The notes below the pieces were generated by a model. It was given only the letters and a program-made list of their open reading frames with translations. It made no database searches and was not told where the DNA came from. From an uncultured SAR116 cluster alpha proteobacterium (GTDB taxonomy: Bacteria > Pseudomonadota > Alphaproteobacteria > Puniceispirillales > Marisalimonadaceae), in assembly GCA_902590245.1 (NCBI GenBank), contig CACIWG010000006.1, forward strand, positions 1 to 64,000: DNA of 64,000 nucleotides. The letters run 5' to 3'. The first letter of the stretch is position 1. Each line of letters begins with the position of its first letter. This document shows, in pieces, positions 28,701-38,874 of this stretch. A program made the translations under genes and the position numbers.

Positions 28701-29624
28701 ATGGAATTTCAATTATTAATTGAACAGTTTCTAAACGGCCTGCAATTTGGAACAATGTTGTTTCTTATGTCTGCTGGTTTGACTTTAGTGTTTGGTGTTA
28801 TGGGATTGATTAATCTTGCTCATGGTTCCTTTTACATGATTGGTGCTTTTGGAGCAGCTCTATTTGCTGAAATTACAGGATCTTTTTTTATTGGATTAAT
28901 AAGTAGTTTTATTGTTGCTATGTTTGCAGGCGTAATAACTGAAATTTTAGTAATAAGAAAGTTATATAAAAAAGATCACTTAGATCAAGTACTAGCAACC
29001 TTTGCTTTAATTTTAATTTTTTCTGAAGGTATTAGATGGCTTTTTGGAGCATATCCACTTTATCTGAATATACCTGCAGAACTTAATGCTAGTGTTTCTC
29101 TTCCTTTAGAAATTATATATTCGAAATACAGACTTTTAATAATTGCAATTGGAATTTTAATAGCATTTTTCTTATACATTTTAACTTCTAAAACTTTACT
29201 AGGAATCAGAATAAAAGCAGGACAAAACGATAGGGAAATGATTTCTGTTTTGGGAGTAAATATTAAAACTCTTTATACAATTGTTTTTGCATTAGGTGCT
29301 GCGTTAGCTGGTTTATCTGGGGCATTGATCGGTGCGATACAATCTGTTGAGGTAGGTATGGGTGAACCAGTTTTGATATTAGCATTTGTAGTAATTATAA
29401 TTGGTGGAATTGGCTCAATAAAAGGTGCTTTTGTTGGGGCTTTGTTAGTAGGAGTTACAGATACTTTAGGGCGTTTCTTACTTCCTGAGTTGTTTAAATT
29501 ATTTTTTGATAATGCTGATGCAAATTTAATTGGTTCATCGATTGCCTCAATGTCAATATATATACTTATGGCAATCGTTTTAATTTTTAAGCCATCAGGT
29601 TTGTTTGGTGAAAGATCAGCATGA
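28701..29624 (+). CDS. livH: Branched-chain amino acid-type ABC transporter permease LivH
   Basis: FLMSAGLTLVFGVMGLINLAHGSFYMIGAF; VVIIIGGIGSIKGAFVGALLVG. Confidence 0.94.
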   Translation: MEFQLLIEQFLNGLQFGTMLFLMSAGLTLVFGVMGLINLAHGSFYMIGAFGAALFAEITGSFFIGLISSFIVAMFAGVITEILVIRKLYKKDHLDQVLATFALILIFSEGIRWLFGAYPLYLNIPAELNASVSLPLEIIYSKYRLLIIAIGILIAFFLYILTSKTLLGIRIKAGQNDREMISVLGVNIKTLYTIVFALGAALAGLSGALIGAIQSVEVGMGEPVLILAFVVIIIGGIGSIKGAFVGALLVGVTDTLGRFLLPELFKLFFDNADANLIGSSIASMSIYILMAIVLIFKPSGLFGERSA

Positions 29625-30613
29625 TGTCTGAAAAGAAATTAAATTTTTTAATTCTAATATTTTTATTTTTAGTACCTTTATTTTCAATTCTTTTAAATGA
29701 TATCTATATAACAACATTATTTTCAAAGATTGTTATATTAGCTATTGCAGGTATTGGTCTTAATTTAATATTGGGGTATGGTGGCATGGTTTCCTTTGGT
29801 CACGCTGCTTTTTTTGGCTTAGGTGGATATATTACAGGAATTTTAGCTTTTCATTTTAATAATTACGAACCTATCCAAATATTAGTTTTTGAGTTTGAGG
29901 GAACAAATCAACTATTATTTGTCTGGATTTTTAGTTTAATTTTTTCATCTTTATTAGCTCTCTTTATTGGTTATTTTTCATTAAGAACAACAGGTGTTTA
30001 TTTCATAATGATAACATTAGCATTTGCTCAAATGTTATACTATTTTTCAATAAGTTGGCCTACTTATGGTGGAGAAGATGGATTGTCACTTTCACTTAGA
30101 AATCAAATCCCTTTTCTTAATACTATGGATCCTATCACTTTTTTTTATATTTGTTATGTATGGTTAATTATAGCAATAATATTTGTAAAATTTATTTTAA
30201 ATTCTCCATTAGGAATTTCATTAAAAGCTAGCAAAGAAAATGATGATAGAGTTAGATCAGTTGGAATTAACCCTAAAAAAGTTAAATTAATTTCATTTAT
30301 GATATCCGGAGCAATAACAGGTTTGGCTGGTTCTTTATATGCCGATCTTAATAGATTTGTAAGTCCAACAATTTTAAGTTGGCAAATGTCTGGTGAAATT
30401 ATGATCCTAGTAATTTTAGGTGGAATGTTCAGACTTTATGGACCAATTTTGGGTGCTTTTTTTTATATTATATTAGAACAATTTCTTGGTGGTATTACAG
30501 AAAATTGGCAATTTTGGCTGGGTCTTATAATTCTTTTAGAAGTGCTTTACGCAAAGGCAGGGATAATGAGCTTTTTAATTAAAGATAAATATGATGATAA
30601 AACCAGTTCTTAA
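29621..30613 (+). CDS. livM: Branched-chain amino acid-type ABC transporter permease LivM
   Basis: GIGLNLILGYGGMVSFGHAAFFGLGGY; GAITGLAGSLYA; ILGGMFRLYGPILGAFF. Confidence 0.94.
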   Translation: MMSEKKLNFLILIFLFLVPLFSILLNDIYITTLFSKIVILAIAGIGLNLILGYGGMVSFGHAAFFGLGGYITGILAFHFNNYEPIQILVFEFEGTNQLLFVWIFSLIFSSLLALFIGYFSLRTTGVYFIMITLAFAQMLYYFSISWPTYGGEDGLSLSLRNQIPFLNTMDPITFFYICYVWLIIAIIFVKFILNSPLGISLKASKENDDRVRSVGINPKKVKLISFMISGAITGLAGSLYADLNRFVSPTILSWQMSGEIMILVILGGMFRLYGPILGAFFYIILEQFLGGITENWQFWLGLIILLEVLYAKAGIMSFLIKDKYDDKTSS

Positions 30614-31343
30614 AATTGATAAACTCAGCAAATCATTCGGAGCTATAAAAGCTAATGATAACTTAAATTTAAATCTATTTAAAAATGAAATTCATGCCCT
30701 AATAGGTCCAAATGGTTCTGGTAAGTCAACATTAGTTAAACAAATTTCAGGATTTTTAAAACAAGATAGTGGTCAAATTTATCTTGAAGAAATTGATATT
30801 TCCAATTATTCAGCTGAACATAGGTCAAGAATGGGTATTGCTAGAAGCTTTCAAATTTCTTCTGTTATAAATTCATTTAAAGTCATTGATAATTTAAGAT
30901 TATCCCTAATGGGTAGAGATGGAGGTTATTTAAATCTATTTAGTAATATCTATAGAAATAAAGATTATAGTGATGAAGCATTTGATTTACTTAGAATTGT
31001 TGATTTAACAAATAAGGCTAATGATTTAGTAAGTACTTTAAGTCATGGTGATAAAAGAAAACTTGAGATAAGTTTGGCGCTATCAATGAATCCAAAGTTA
31101 TTACTTTTTGATGAGCCAATGGCTGGATTAGATAAAACATCATCACAATTAATGATTGATTTGTTTGAAAAATTAAAAGTTAAAGCTCCGATTTTACTTA
31201 TAGAACATGATATGGAATCAGTATTTGCATTAGCTGACAGGATATCAGTTTTAGATTATGGAAGTTTAATTGCTTCTGGAAATGAAAAAGAAATAAAGTC
31301 AAATGCCAAAGTTCAGGAAGTTTATCTTGGGGATAAAAATTGA
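30591..31343 (+). CDS. livG: ABC transporter ATPase LivG
   Basis: Walker A GPNGSGKST, signature LSHGDKRKLEISLAL, Walker B LLLFDEPMAGL. Confidence 0.94.
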   Translation: MMIKPVLKIDKLSKSFGAIKANDNLNLNLFKNEIHALIGPNGSGKSTLVKQISGFLKQDSGQIYLEEIDISNYSAEHRSRMGIARSFQISSVINSFKVIDNLRLSLMGRDGGYLNLFSNIYRNKDYSDEAFDLLRIVDLTNKANDLVSTLSHGDKRKLEISLALSMNPKLLLFDEPMAGLDKTSSQLMIDLFEKLKVKAPILLIEHDMESVFALADRISVLDYGSLIASGNEKEIKSNAKVQEVYLGDKN

Positions 31344-32029
31344 ATACACTTCTTAAAATAGACCAATTAAGTGCTTGGTATGGTGATACCCGCGTACTAA
31401 ATGAAGTGGAAATTGAAATTAAAGAAGGAGAAATTGTTGCCTTACTGGGTAGAAATGGAATGGGAAAAACTACTACTTTACATTCAGTATGTGGGATAAT
31501 CGAGAAAGTTTCAGGCAAAATATTTTTTAAAAATAATTTAATTTCAAATTTACCAAGTTTTGAAATATCTAAATTAGGTATCGGTTTAGTGCCTGAAGGC
31601 AGAAGGATTTTTTCAAATCTTACTGTCGAAGAAAACTTGATTGTTGCTTCTAGAAAGGGTTATTGGGATCTAAATAAAATTAAACTAATTTTCCCAAGGT
31701 TATCGGAACGTTTAACACAAATGTCAAATTCACTATCCGGTGGTGAACAGCAAATGTTATCAATCGCAAGAACTCTTATGACTAATCCAAAGATGTTAAT
31801 TTTCGATGAAGCAACTGAAGGTTTATCACCAAATATAAGAAATGAGATATGGACAATTATCTCTGAAATTAAAAAAAAGGAAGTTTCAATAATTTTAGTA
31901 GATAAATACTTGAACAAAATAAAACAAATTGCAGATAAGTTATATATTCTTGACAGAGGAGAAAATGCTTGGAATGGAAAACCTTCTTTATTAACTGATC
32001 AGATTGTTAAGAAATATTTATCTGTCTAA
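31340..32029 (+). CDS. livF: ABC transporter ATPase LivF
   Basis: GRNGMGKTTT, LSGGEQQMLSIARTL, MLIFDEATEGLSP. Confidence 0.94.
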   Translation: MNTLLKIDQLSAWYGDTRVLNEVEIEIKEGEIVALLGRNGMGKTTTLHSVCGIIEKVSGKIFFKNNLISNLPSFEISKLGIGLVPEGRRIFSNLTVEENLIVASRKGYWDLNKIKLIFPRLSERLTQMSNSLSGGEQQMLSIARTLMTNPKMLIFDEATEGLSPNIRNEIWTIISEIKKKEVSIILVDKYLNKIKQIADKLYILDRGENAWNGKPSLLTDQIVKKYLSV

Positions 32030-32034
32030 ATTTT

Positions 32035-32343
32035 CTAATTAAATGATAAGTCCCCAAGATCTTGCGTAACAACTCCAGTAAATTCAATAGTTTTGGGTGT
32101 TAGAGTTTTTACATACTTTTGAATATTTTCTTGAATAAGTTTTTCGATATTTTTCATAATTTCTTTGTCTGGAAATTCCCAAATAACTACACTTACGTTA
32201 GGCGTATTTGGGTTTTTCAACGATCTAAACCTTACACCTTTAACAGTCTGAAGTAGAGATGGCCATTTTGTTTCTAGCATAGACTCAAAAAGCTCACAGT
32301 CTTCATTACTTGAAAATGTTCTAACAAATATTTTTACTAACAT
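32035..32343 (-). CDS. Hypothetical protein, possibly a ferredoxin-like/ABM-type fold
   Basis: 102-aa ORF filling the gap between livF and nrtS; MLVKIFVRTFSSNEDCELFESMLETKWPSL. Confidence 0.6.
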   Translation of the reverse strand: MLVKIFVRTFSSNEDCELFESMLETKWPSLLQTVKGVRFRSLKNPNTPNVSVVIWEFPDKEIMKNIEKLIQENIQKYVKTLTPKTIEFTGVVTQDLGDLSFN

Positions 32344-32410
32344 ACGAATACCTTACACTTTATTTTTAAATATTATGATCTATAGTAAGGTTACAAAATA
32401 TGAGGACATT

Positions 32411-32638
32411 ATGGTAGAATTATTTTTAAGAAAAGACGTTGCATTTAGGGCTTTTAAAATTGCTTTAATTGTTGGTGTTATTCTAGCAGGAATAAATCAT
32501 GGAGATCATATCATAAAGGGTGAGATGACTGGCAACAATTGGATCAAAATAATGATTACCTTTTGTGTTCCGTACTGTGTTTCTTCATTTTCATCTGTAA
32601 TGGCAATTAAAAAAGAACAAAACATATCTATAATGTAA
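32411..32638 (+). CDS. NrtS-like nitrate/nitrite transporter family small membrane protein
   Basis: MVELFLRKDVAFRAFKIALIVGVILAGINHGDHIIKGEMTGNNWIKIMITFCVPYCVSSFSSVMAI resembles the NrtS pattern (INxGD...PYCVS); track start 32375 likely too early. Confidence 0.65.
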   Translation: MVELFLRKDVAFRAFKIALIVGVILAGINHGDHIIKGEMTGNNWIKIMITFCVPYCVSSFSSVMAIKKEQNISIM

Positions 32639-32650
32639 TAATTATTACTT

Positions 32651-33502
32651 ATGATTAAATTAGGTTTATTAGGAAACAATATATCAAAATCTGAAATGCC
32701 TAATCTTATCACAAAATTAGGAAATGAATTTGGGTTTGATGTTAAGTACGAACTTTTTGATCAAGCTTCAAAAACAAATTTTAATTTCAAAAAATTTTTA
32801 AGCCAAATAAAAGAAAAGAATATTTCTGGGATTAATGTTACCTACCCTTTTAAAGAACTAGCATTAGAGCATTCAATTAAATTTAGTAAAGAAACAAAGT
32901 TAGTAAAATCAACCAATCTTATTTTAATCAATGAAAGTATGACTTCACATAATACAGATTTCACTGGTTTTCTTAATACTTATAAATTTAATTTTAATAA
33001 AGAACCTTCAAAATTAGTTATTTTAGGAGGTGGTGGAGTTGGAAAATCAGTTTGTTTTGCTTTATTAAAATTAGGAGTTAAAGAACTTTACATAATTGAA
33101 AAAGATCACATTAAATTAGAAAAATTAATAGAGGATTTAAAGAAACAAAACGAAAAGGTGTATTCAATAAAGTTAGATGAGTTGATAGAAAATCAGCATG
33201 AATTTGATGGATTTTTAAATTGTTCTGAGCAGGGTCATATTAACACTCCTGGAAATCCATTTGATGGGTTGAAATTAAATAGTAATCAATGGTCTTTTGA
33301 TGTAATTTACACGCCTGCTATGACAACTTTTTTAAAAAATTCAGAGAATAGTGGAGCAAAAATAATTACTGGCATTGATCTTTTTTTATTCCAAGGAATA
33401 GAGTCATTTATCATTTTTACAGAACAAGAAAAATTAAGAAAAAAAATCATGAGTAATTATGACAATATAAGAGAGTACTATTTTAAAAAGTTAATCACTT
33501 GA
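32651..33502 (+). CDS. Shikimate/quinate dehydrogenase family protein
   Basis: NVTYPFKELALEH, HNTDFTGF, LGGGGVGKSVCFALLKLGV. Confidence 0.82.
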   Translation: MIKLGLLGNNISKSEMPNLITKLGNEFGFDVKYELFDQASKTNFNFKKFLSQIKEKNISGINVTYPFKELALEHSIKFSKETKLVKSTNLILINESMTSHNTDFTGFLNTYKFNFNKEPSKLVILGGGGVGKSVCFALLKLGVKELYIIEKDHIKLEKLIEDLKKQNEKVYSIKLDELIENQHEFDGFLNCSEQGHINTPGNPFDGLKLNSNQWSFDVIYTPAMTTFLKNSENSGAKIITGIDLFLFQGIESFIIFTEQEKLRKKIMSNYDNIREYYFKKLIT

Positions 33503-34687
33503 TAATGTCAATTTTACTACATTAGAACTAACTAAATTTTCTATTTCATCTTTTGTATAATTTAACTCCAATAAAATTTCATTTGTATGTTCACCAATTT
33601 GAGGTGGTATATTTTTAACGCCAACTGATTTTGATCTGCTAAACTTTATTGGAGAAGCTATACCTTGATATTCATCTTTACGAAGAACCATTTGTCTTTC
33701 TTTTGTCTGAGAATGATTGATAGCTTCTTCCATGTTCCTGACTGGACCAGCTGGAACACCTGCATTTAAAAGTTTTTCTGAAAAAGAGTTTCCATCAACA
33801 TCCTTAAGTGCACTTTGTAAATAATCTGTTAATTCTAATCTGTTTTTAACTCTATCTGCATTAGTTTTAAATCTATCATCGTCTATCAAGTTATCTAAAT
33901 TGAGTGCTTTACAGAGTCTTGCAAATCCAGCATCGTTTCCTATTCCCATAAAAATTTCATTAGTAGCTGTATCGAACTTGTCATATGGAGATATGTTAGG
34001 ATGTGAGTTTCCTGTTGCTTTTCCAGGTTTTTTACTCAGAAAAAAATTTGCATTGTGAGGATGCATTAAAGCTAGAGAAGAGTCATATAATGTCATGTCA
34101 AGATATTGGCCTTTATTGGAGGTATTTCTTTCTTGTAAAGCCATTAATATTCCAATTGCAGAGTATAAACCAGTGCCCATATCTACAAAGGGTGCTCCCA
34201 TTCTTACACTACCACTTTCTGGTGTTCCATTTATAGACATCATTCCAGTCATCGCTTGAACAATTGCATCATAACCAGGTGCTCCACCTAGTGGGCCCTC
34301 TTGACCAAAGCCAGATATTCTACAATGAATAAGTTTTGGAAATTTTTCTTTTAAAACTTCTTCATATCCTAAACCCCATTTTTCCATTGTCCCTGTTTTA
34401 AAATTTTCAATAAGAACATCTGCATCTTCCAGAAGTTTAATTAATATTTCTTTTCCTTTTTCTGATAATAAATCAATTGCAATTGATCTTTTATTTCTAT
34501 TTACATTTATAAAATATGATGCCATTCCATTTGAGAATGGTGGCCCCCATCCTCTCACCTCGTCGCCTATGTGAGCTTCTACTTTTATAACATCGGCTCC
34601 ATGATCAGCAAGAATTTGAGTTGCGTAAGGTCCCCCAAGAACTCTGGTTAGATCTATTATTTTTAAATTTTCCAAAGCATGTTTCAT
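33491..34687 (-). CDS. CaiB/BaiF family (class III) CoA-transferase
   Basis: LKIIDLTRVLGGPYATQILADHGADVIKVE; NVNRNKRSIAIDL; GFGQEGPLGGAPGYDAIVQAMTGMMSI. Confidence 0.95.
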   Translation of the reverse strand: MKHALENLKIIDLTRVLGGPYATQILADHGADVIKVEAHIGDEVRGWGPPFSNGMASYFINVNRNKRSIAIDLLSEKGKEILIKLLEDADVLIENFKTGTMEKWGLGYEEVLKEKFPKLIHCRISGFGQEGPLGGAPGYDAIVQAMTGMMSINGTPESGSVRMGAPFVDMGTGLYSAIGILMALQERNTSNKGQYLDMTLYDSSLALMHPHNANFFLSKKPGKATGNSHPNISPYDKFDTATNEIFMGIGNDAGFARLCKALNLDNLIDDDRFKTNADRVKNRLELTDYLQSALKDVDGNSFSEKLLNAGVPAGPVRNMEEAINHSQTKERQMVLRKDEYQGIASPIKFSRSKSVGVKNIPPQIGEHTNEILLELNYTKDEIENLVSSNVVKLTLSSD

Positions 34688-34707
34688 TTTATTTCCTATA
34701 GTTTTGA

Positions 34708-35874
34708 TTAGTACGATCTTGGTAAATGAAGTATTTTTTCTGATATATAATTTAATATCATTTGTGAACTAACAGGTGCTAACTTTGGTATTAAGGATTC
34801 TCTTAATAATCTTTCAACATGATACTCTTTTGCATATCCCATTCCTCCCAAAGTTACAACAGCTTGTGTTGCTGTTTTAAATGCTATTTCTGCAGCGTAA
34901 TATTTTGCAGCATTTGCAAGTCCCCCAGAATTTTGACCTTTATCATATTGATAGGCGGCTTTCGATATTAATAATTCGGCAGCCTCAAGTTCTATCCACA
35001 ATTCAGCTAAAGGATGTTGAATACTTTGATTTTTACCAATCGGTCTATCAAATACAATTCTTTCATTAGCATATTTTACAGCTTTGTCTAAAGCATCTTT
35101 TCCAATGCCTAGAGCTTCTGCTGCAATCAATATTCTTTCAGGATTTAAGCTATCTAAAATATATCTAAAGCCTTTGCCTTCTTCTCCAATTCGGTCTTCT
35201 TCAGATATTTCTAAATTATCAAAAAAGATTTGATTACTATCAACAGAACCTCTCCCCATTTTTTTTATCTCTCTTACTTCAATTTTTGTTCTGTCAAAAT
35301 CTGTGTAAAATAAAGTCAATCCATCAATATTACTTTTTGTTTCTCCTAATTCAGAAGTTCTTGCTAAAAGTAGAATTTTATTTGCAATTTTTGCTGTTGA
35401 GGTCCAAATTTTTTGTCCGTTTATTAAATATCCACCTTGGATTTTACTTGCTGTAGTTTTTATTTTTCCAGTATCTAACCCAGCATCAGGTTCAGTAACT
35501 CCAAAACAAGTTTTGTCATTGCCAGAAATTAAGTTAGGTAACCAATTCTTTTTTTGTGTTTTAGTCCCATAAACAACTATAGGGTGTGGTCCAAAAATAT
35601 TAATATGTATAGATGATGCAGCAGACATTCCACCACCATTTCTAGCTATATTTTGCATAAAAAGAGCAGCTTCTTGAATGCCTAAATTAGCTCCTCCATA
35701 TTCTTCAGGCATACACATGCCTAACCAACCACTTTTGGCAACTTCATTATAGAATTCTGTAGGAAATTCTGACTTTAAGTCTAAATCTAACCAGTAATTA
35801 TCATCAAATTTTGATGAAATTTTTTTAGCTGCTTCAACAATATTTTTTTGTGTTTCAGTTAGTTCAAATGTCAT
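34708..35874 (-). CDS. Acyl-CoA dehydrogenase
   Basis: CFGVTEPDAGLDTGKIKTTA; GQKIWTSTA; GMGYAKEYHVERLLRES. Confidence 0.93.
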   Translation of the reverse strand: MTFELTETQKNIVEAAKKISSKFDDNYWLDLDLKSEFPTEFYNEVAKSGWLGMCMPEEYGGANLGIQEAALFMQNIARNGGGMSAASSIHINIFGPHPIVVYGTKTQKKNWLPNLISGNDKTCFGVTEPDAGLDTGKIKTTASKIQGGYLINGQKIWTSTAKIANKILLLARTSELGETKSNIDGLTLFYTDFDRTKIEVREIKKMGRGSVDSNQIFFDNLEISEEDRIGEEGKGFRYILDSLNPERILIAAEALGIGKDALDKAVKYANERIVFDRPIGKNQSIQHPLAELWIELEAAELLISKAAYQYDKGQNSGGLANAAKYYAAEIAFKTATQAVVTLGGMGYAKEYHVERLLRESLIPKLAPVSSQMILNYISEKILHLPRSY

Positions 35875-35879
35875 GAAAA

Positions 35880-36476
35880 TTATCTATGAGATGAGTGATA
35901 AATATCATTTGGCTCCATTTCAGTAGCGATAGCTAGTCTGTTTGTCATGTTAAAAAAACCAGTAATTAAACTTATGTCCCAAATGTCTTTGTCAGAAAAA
36001 CCATTTTTACTCAATTCATCCCTTGATTTTTTATTTACGTCAGAAGGGTTTTTTGTAAGTTCTTTGACATATCTGAGCATTATTTGGTGCTTTTTTGCTA
36101 AATTTGCTGCTTCTAAGTTTGAAATTAATCTTTCTCCTAACTGAGGATCTCCAGATAATTCTCTAACAGCTGATCCATGTGCAACTATACAGTAATAGCA
36201 GTGATTTAAAGATGAAACAGTAACTGCTATCATTTCTCTTTCTAACTTAGTTAAACCAGAATCTCCTAACATAATAGAATTGTATAATTTGGTAAAACCT
36301 TCAAACTGTTTTGGAAAATTAGAGAATGCAGCTAAAACATTTGGGATAAATCCAATTTTTTCTTTAACAATTTTTAAATAATTTTCAGCATTTAAATCAT
36401 CTTTAGTTTTTTTCTTATTTTTAAGATTTAAACTTGTGATTTTATTTTTTGCCAATTGTCTTGGTATTTTAGTCAT
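35880..36476 (-). CDS. AhpD/carboxymuconolactone decarboxylase-like, peroxidase-related protein
   Basis: LTKLEREMIAVTVSSLNHCYYCIVAHG (CxxC...H). Confidence 0.88.
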   Translation of the reverse strand: MTKIPRQLAKNKITSLNLKNKKKTKDDLNAENYLKIVKEKIGFIPNVLAAFSNFPKQFEGFTKLYNSIMLGDSGLTKLEREMIAVTVSSLNHCYYCIVAHGSAVRELSGDPQLGERLISNLEAANLAKKHQIMLRYVKELTKNPSDVNKKSRDELSKNGFSDKDIWDISLITGFFNMTNRLAIATEMEPNDIYHSSHR

Positions 36477-36478
36477 TA

Positions 36479-37264
36479 CTACTCCTTAATCCAATTAGGT
36501 TTTTTCTTATTAAAAAAAGCATTTATACCATCTTTAGCTTCTTTAGTGTCCCATATATCTGCTAGTTTGTTAATTGTAAGATCTACAATATTTTGATCTA
36601 TAGGATAAGATAAATCTCTCACCAGTTTTTTTGATTCTAATATTGAATTAGGGGCTGAATTTTTAAAATTATCTATAAACTCAGATATTTTAGAATTAAT
36701 TTCATTCTCTTCGTATATAAAATCAATCAACCCAAATTTAACTCCATCATCAGGTCTAAAAATTTTTGCAGATGTAAATAAATGGATTGCGTTTTTTTCG
36801 CCAATTTTTTTAATTACATATGGACTTATTGTTGCTGGTATAAGGCCAAGTTTTGCTTCTGTTAATGCCATCTTGATGTTTTTTATTGAAAAAACAAAAT
36901 CACATATTGACATAATTCCAATACCACCACCAAAGGTATTACCTTCTATGTTACCAATAATAGTTTTAGGACAATTGTAGAGTTTTAGAAGCAAGTCAGC
37001 AAGTTTAGATGCTTCTATAATTCTATTTTCTCTTGGTGCAGATAGTTGTTTTTTCATCCACGATAAATCACCTCCAGCACAAAAACTTTTCCCATTTGCT
37101 GAAATTAAAATAAGAGATGATGTATCTCTAGATAACTCATCAATACAAAGGCTTAATTCGTTTATGATATCTAGTGTAAGTGCATTATGAACATCTGGAT
37201 CGTTTAACCTAATTTCAGTAGCAATATTATTAATTTTTGTAACTATAATCTTCTTGAAATTCAT
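36479..37264 (-). CDS. Enoyl-CoA hydratase/isomerase family, probable methylglutaconyl-CoA hydratase (LiuC-like)
   Basis: SANGKSFCAGGDLSWM; GNTFGGGIGIMSICDFVFS; EAKLGLIPATISPYV. ATG at 37264 (MNFKKIIVT) favoured over track start. Confidence 0.87.
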   Translation of the reverse strand: MNFKKIIVTKINNIATEIRLNDPDVHNALTLDIINELSLCIDELSRDTSSLILISANGKSFCAGGDLSWMKKQLSAPRENRIIEASKLADLLLKLYNCPKTIIGNIEGNTFGGGIGIMSICDFVFSIKNIKMALTEAKLGLIPATISPYVIKKIGEKNAIHLFTSAKIFRPDDGVKFGLIDFIYEENEINSKISEFIDNFKNSAPNSILESKKLVRDLSYPIDQNIVDLTINKLADIWDTKEAKDGINAFFNKKKPNWIKE

Positions 37265-37271
37265 AAAAATT

Positions 37272-38873
37272 CTACATTCTAAAAAGACCAAATTTTGTTT
37301 TTTTAATTTTTGAGTTCAAACTTATTTGCAGACACATTGAAAGAATATTTCTTGTATCTCTTGGATCTATAATACCATCATCCCACAATCTGGAAGATGA
37401 ATAAAGAGGATTTGACTGATAATCAAATTGTTTGACCAATTTAGAAAAAAATTCTTTTTCTATCTTTTCGTTCCATTCTTCGTTTTTCTTCTTAACATTT
37501 ATTTTTTTAAGCTGAAGTAAAACATTTGCAGCTTGCTCTCCACCCATGACTGATATTTTTGAACTTGGCCAAATCCATAAAAAATTAGGCTGAAAAGCTC
37601 TTCCACACATACCATAGTTACCAGCACCAAAACTGCCACCTACGATGACTGTTATTTTGGGAGAATTTGAATTTGAAACAGCATTAATTAATTTAGCGCC
37701 GTTCTTAGCAATTCCAGTATGCTCGGCTTGTTTGCCAACCATAAAACCAGTAATATTTTGAAAAAATATAATAGGTATTTTTCTCTTACTACAAAGTTGA
37801 ATGAAATGAGTTCCTTTTTGCGCACTCTCAGAAAATAAAACGCCATTGTTGGCTATTACTCCACAACTGATTTCATTTATTTTTGCAAAACCTGTTATAA
37901 GAGTTTTTCCATAATTTGGTTTAAATTCATCTAAATCAGAACCATCAATTATCCTCATTATAATTTCACTTATATCAAATGGTTTTTTAAGATCACTTGG
38001 GACAATTCCTATCAGTTCTTCACTGTCATATAGTGGCAACTTTGTTATTTGATCAAATTTTTTTTGAGTAATGTTAGCATTTTTAATGCATTGGCGAGTT
38101 AATTCTAAAGCATGATAATCATCATCTGCAAGATAGTCAGCAACACCTGAAATTTCTGTATGAACTTTACCACCTCCTAAATCTTCTGCAGATATTTTTT
38201 CACCAATTGCTGCTTTTACTAAAGGTGGTCCTGCTAAAAAAATAGTTCCCTGATTTTTTACAATTATAGTTTCATCGGACATTGCTGGGACATAAGCTCC
38301 ACCAGCGGTACAACTTCCCATAACAACTGCCACTTGCATTATATTATTAGAAGACATTTTTGATTGATTATAAAAAATCCTTCCAAAATGATCTCTATCT
38401 GGAAATACTTCGTCTTGATTTGGAAGATTTGCTCCTCCTGAGTCAACTAGATATATACAAGGTAAGTTATTTTGCATTGCAATTTCTTGAGCTCTTAAAT
38501 GTTTTTTCACAGTAATAGGGTAATAAGTACCCCCTTTTACTGTGTAATCATTACAAATTATCATCACATTCAAGTTATGAATTTTTCCAATGCCTGTTAT
38601 TAAGCCACCTCCAGGACATTCGTTGTCGTAAAGGTCATGTCCAGCTACTGATCCTACTTCTAAAAAAGTAGAGTTTTTGTCAAGTAACTGAGTAATTCGC
38701 ATTCTAGGGAGTAATTTTTTTTCTTTGGAAGTTTTTTTGTTGAACTTTTTAATACCGCCTTTAAAGGCAAAATCTTTCACCTTTTTGATTTCATCAATTT
38801 TCAAGAGCATATAATTTTTATTATTTATAAAAATATCACTAGATACTGATAAATTAGATTTTAAAATGCCCAT
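37272..38873 (-). CDS. mccB: Methylcrotonoyl-CoA carboxylase carboxyltransferase (beta) subunit
   Basis: CPGGGLITGIGKI, VDSGGANLPNQDEVFPDRDHFGRIFYNQ, TGFMVGKQAEHTGIAKNGAKLI, MGGEQAANVL. ATG at 38873 begins MGILKSNLSV. Confidence 0.93.
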   Translation of the reverse strand: MGILKSNLSVSSDIFINNKNYMLLKIDEIKKVKDFAFKGGIKKFNKKTSKEKKLLPRMRITQLLDKNSTFLEVGSVAGHDLYDNECPGGGLITGIGKIHNLNVMIICNDYTVKGGTYYPITVKKHLRAQEIAMQNNLPCIYLVDSGGANLPNQDEVFPDRDHFGRIFYNQSKMSSNNIMQVAVVMGSCTAGGAYVPAMSDETIIVKNQGTIFLAGPPLVKAAIGEKISAEDLGGGKVHTEISGVADYLADDDYHALELTRQCIKNANITQKKFDQITKLPLYDSEELIGIVPSDLKKPFDISEIIMRIIDGSDLDEFKPNYGKTLITGFAKINEISCGVIANNGVLFSESAQKGTHFIQLCSKRKIPIIFFQNITGFMVGKQAEHTGIAKNGAKLINAVSNSNSPKITVIVGGSFGAGNYGMCGRAFQPNFLWIWPSSKISVMGGEQAANVLLQLKKINVKKKNEEWNEKIEKEFFSKLVKQFDYQSNPLYSSSRLWDDGIIDPRDTRNILSMCLQISLNSKIKKTKFGLFRM

Positions 38874-38874
38874 A

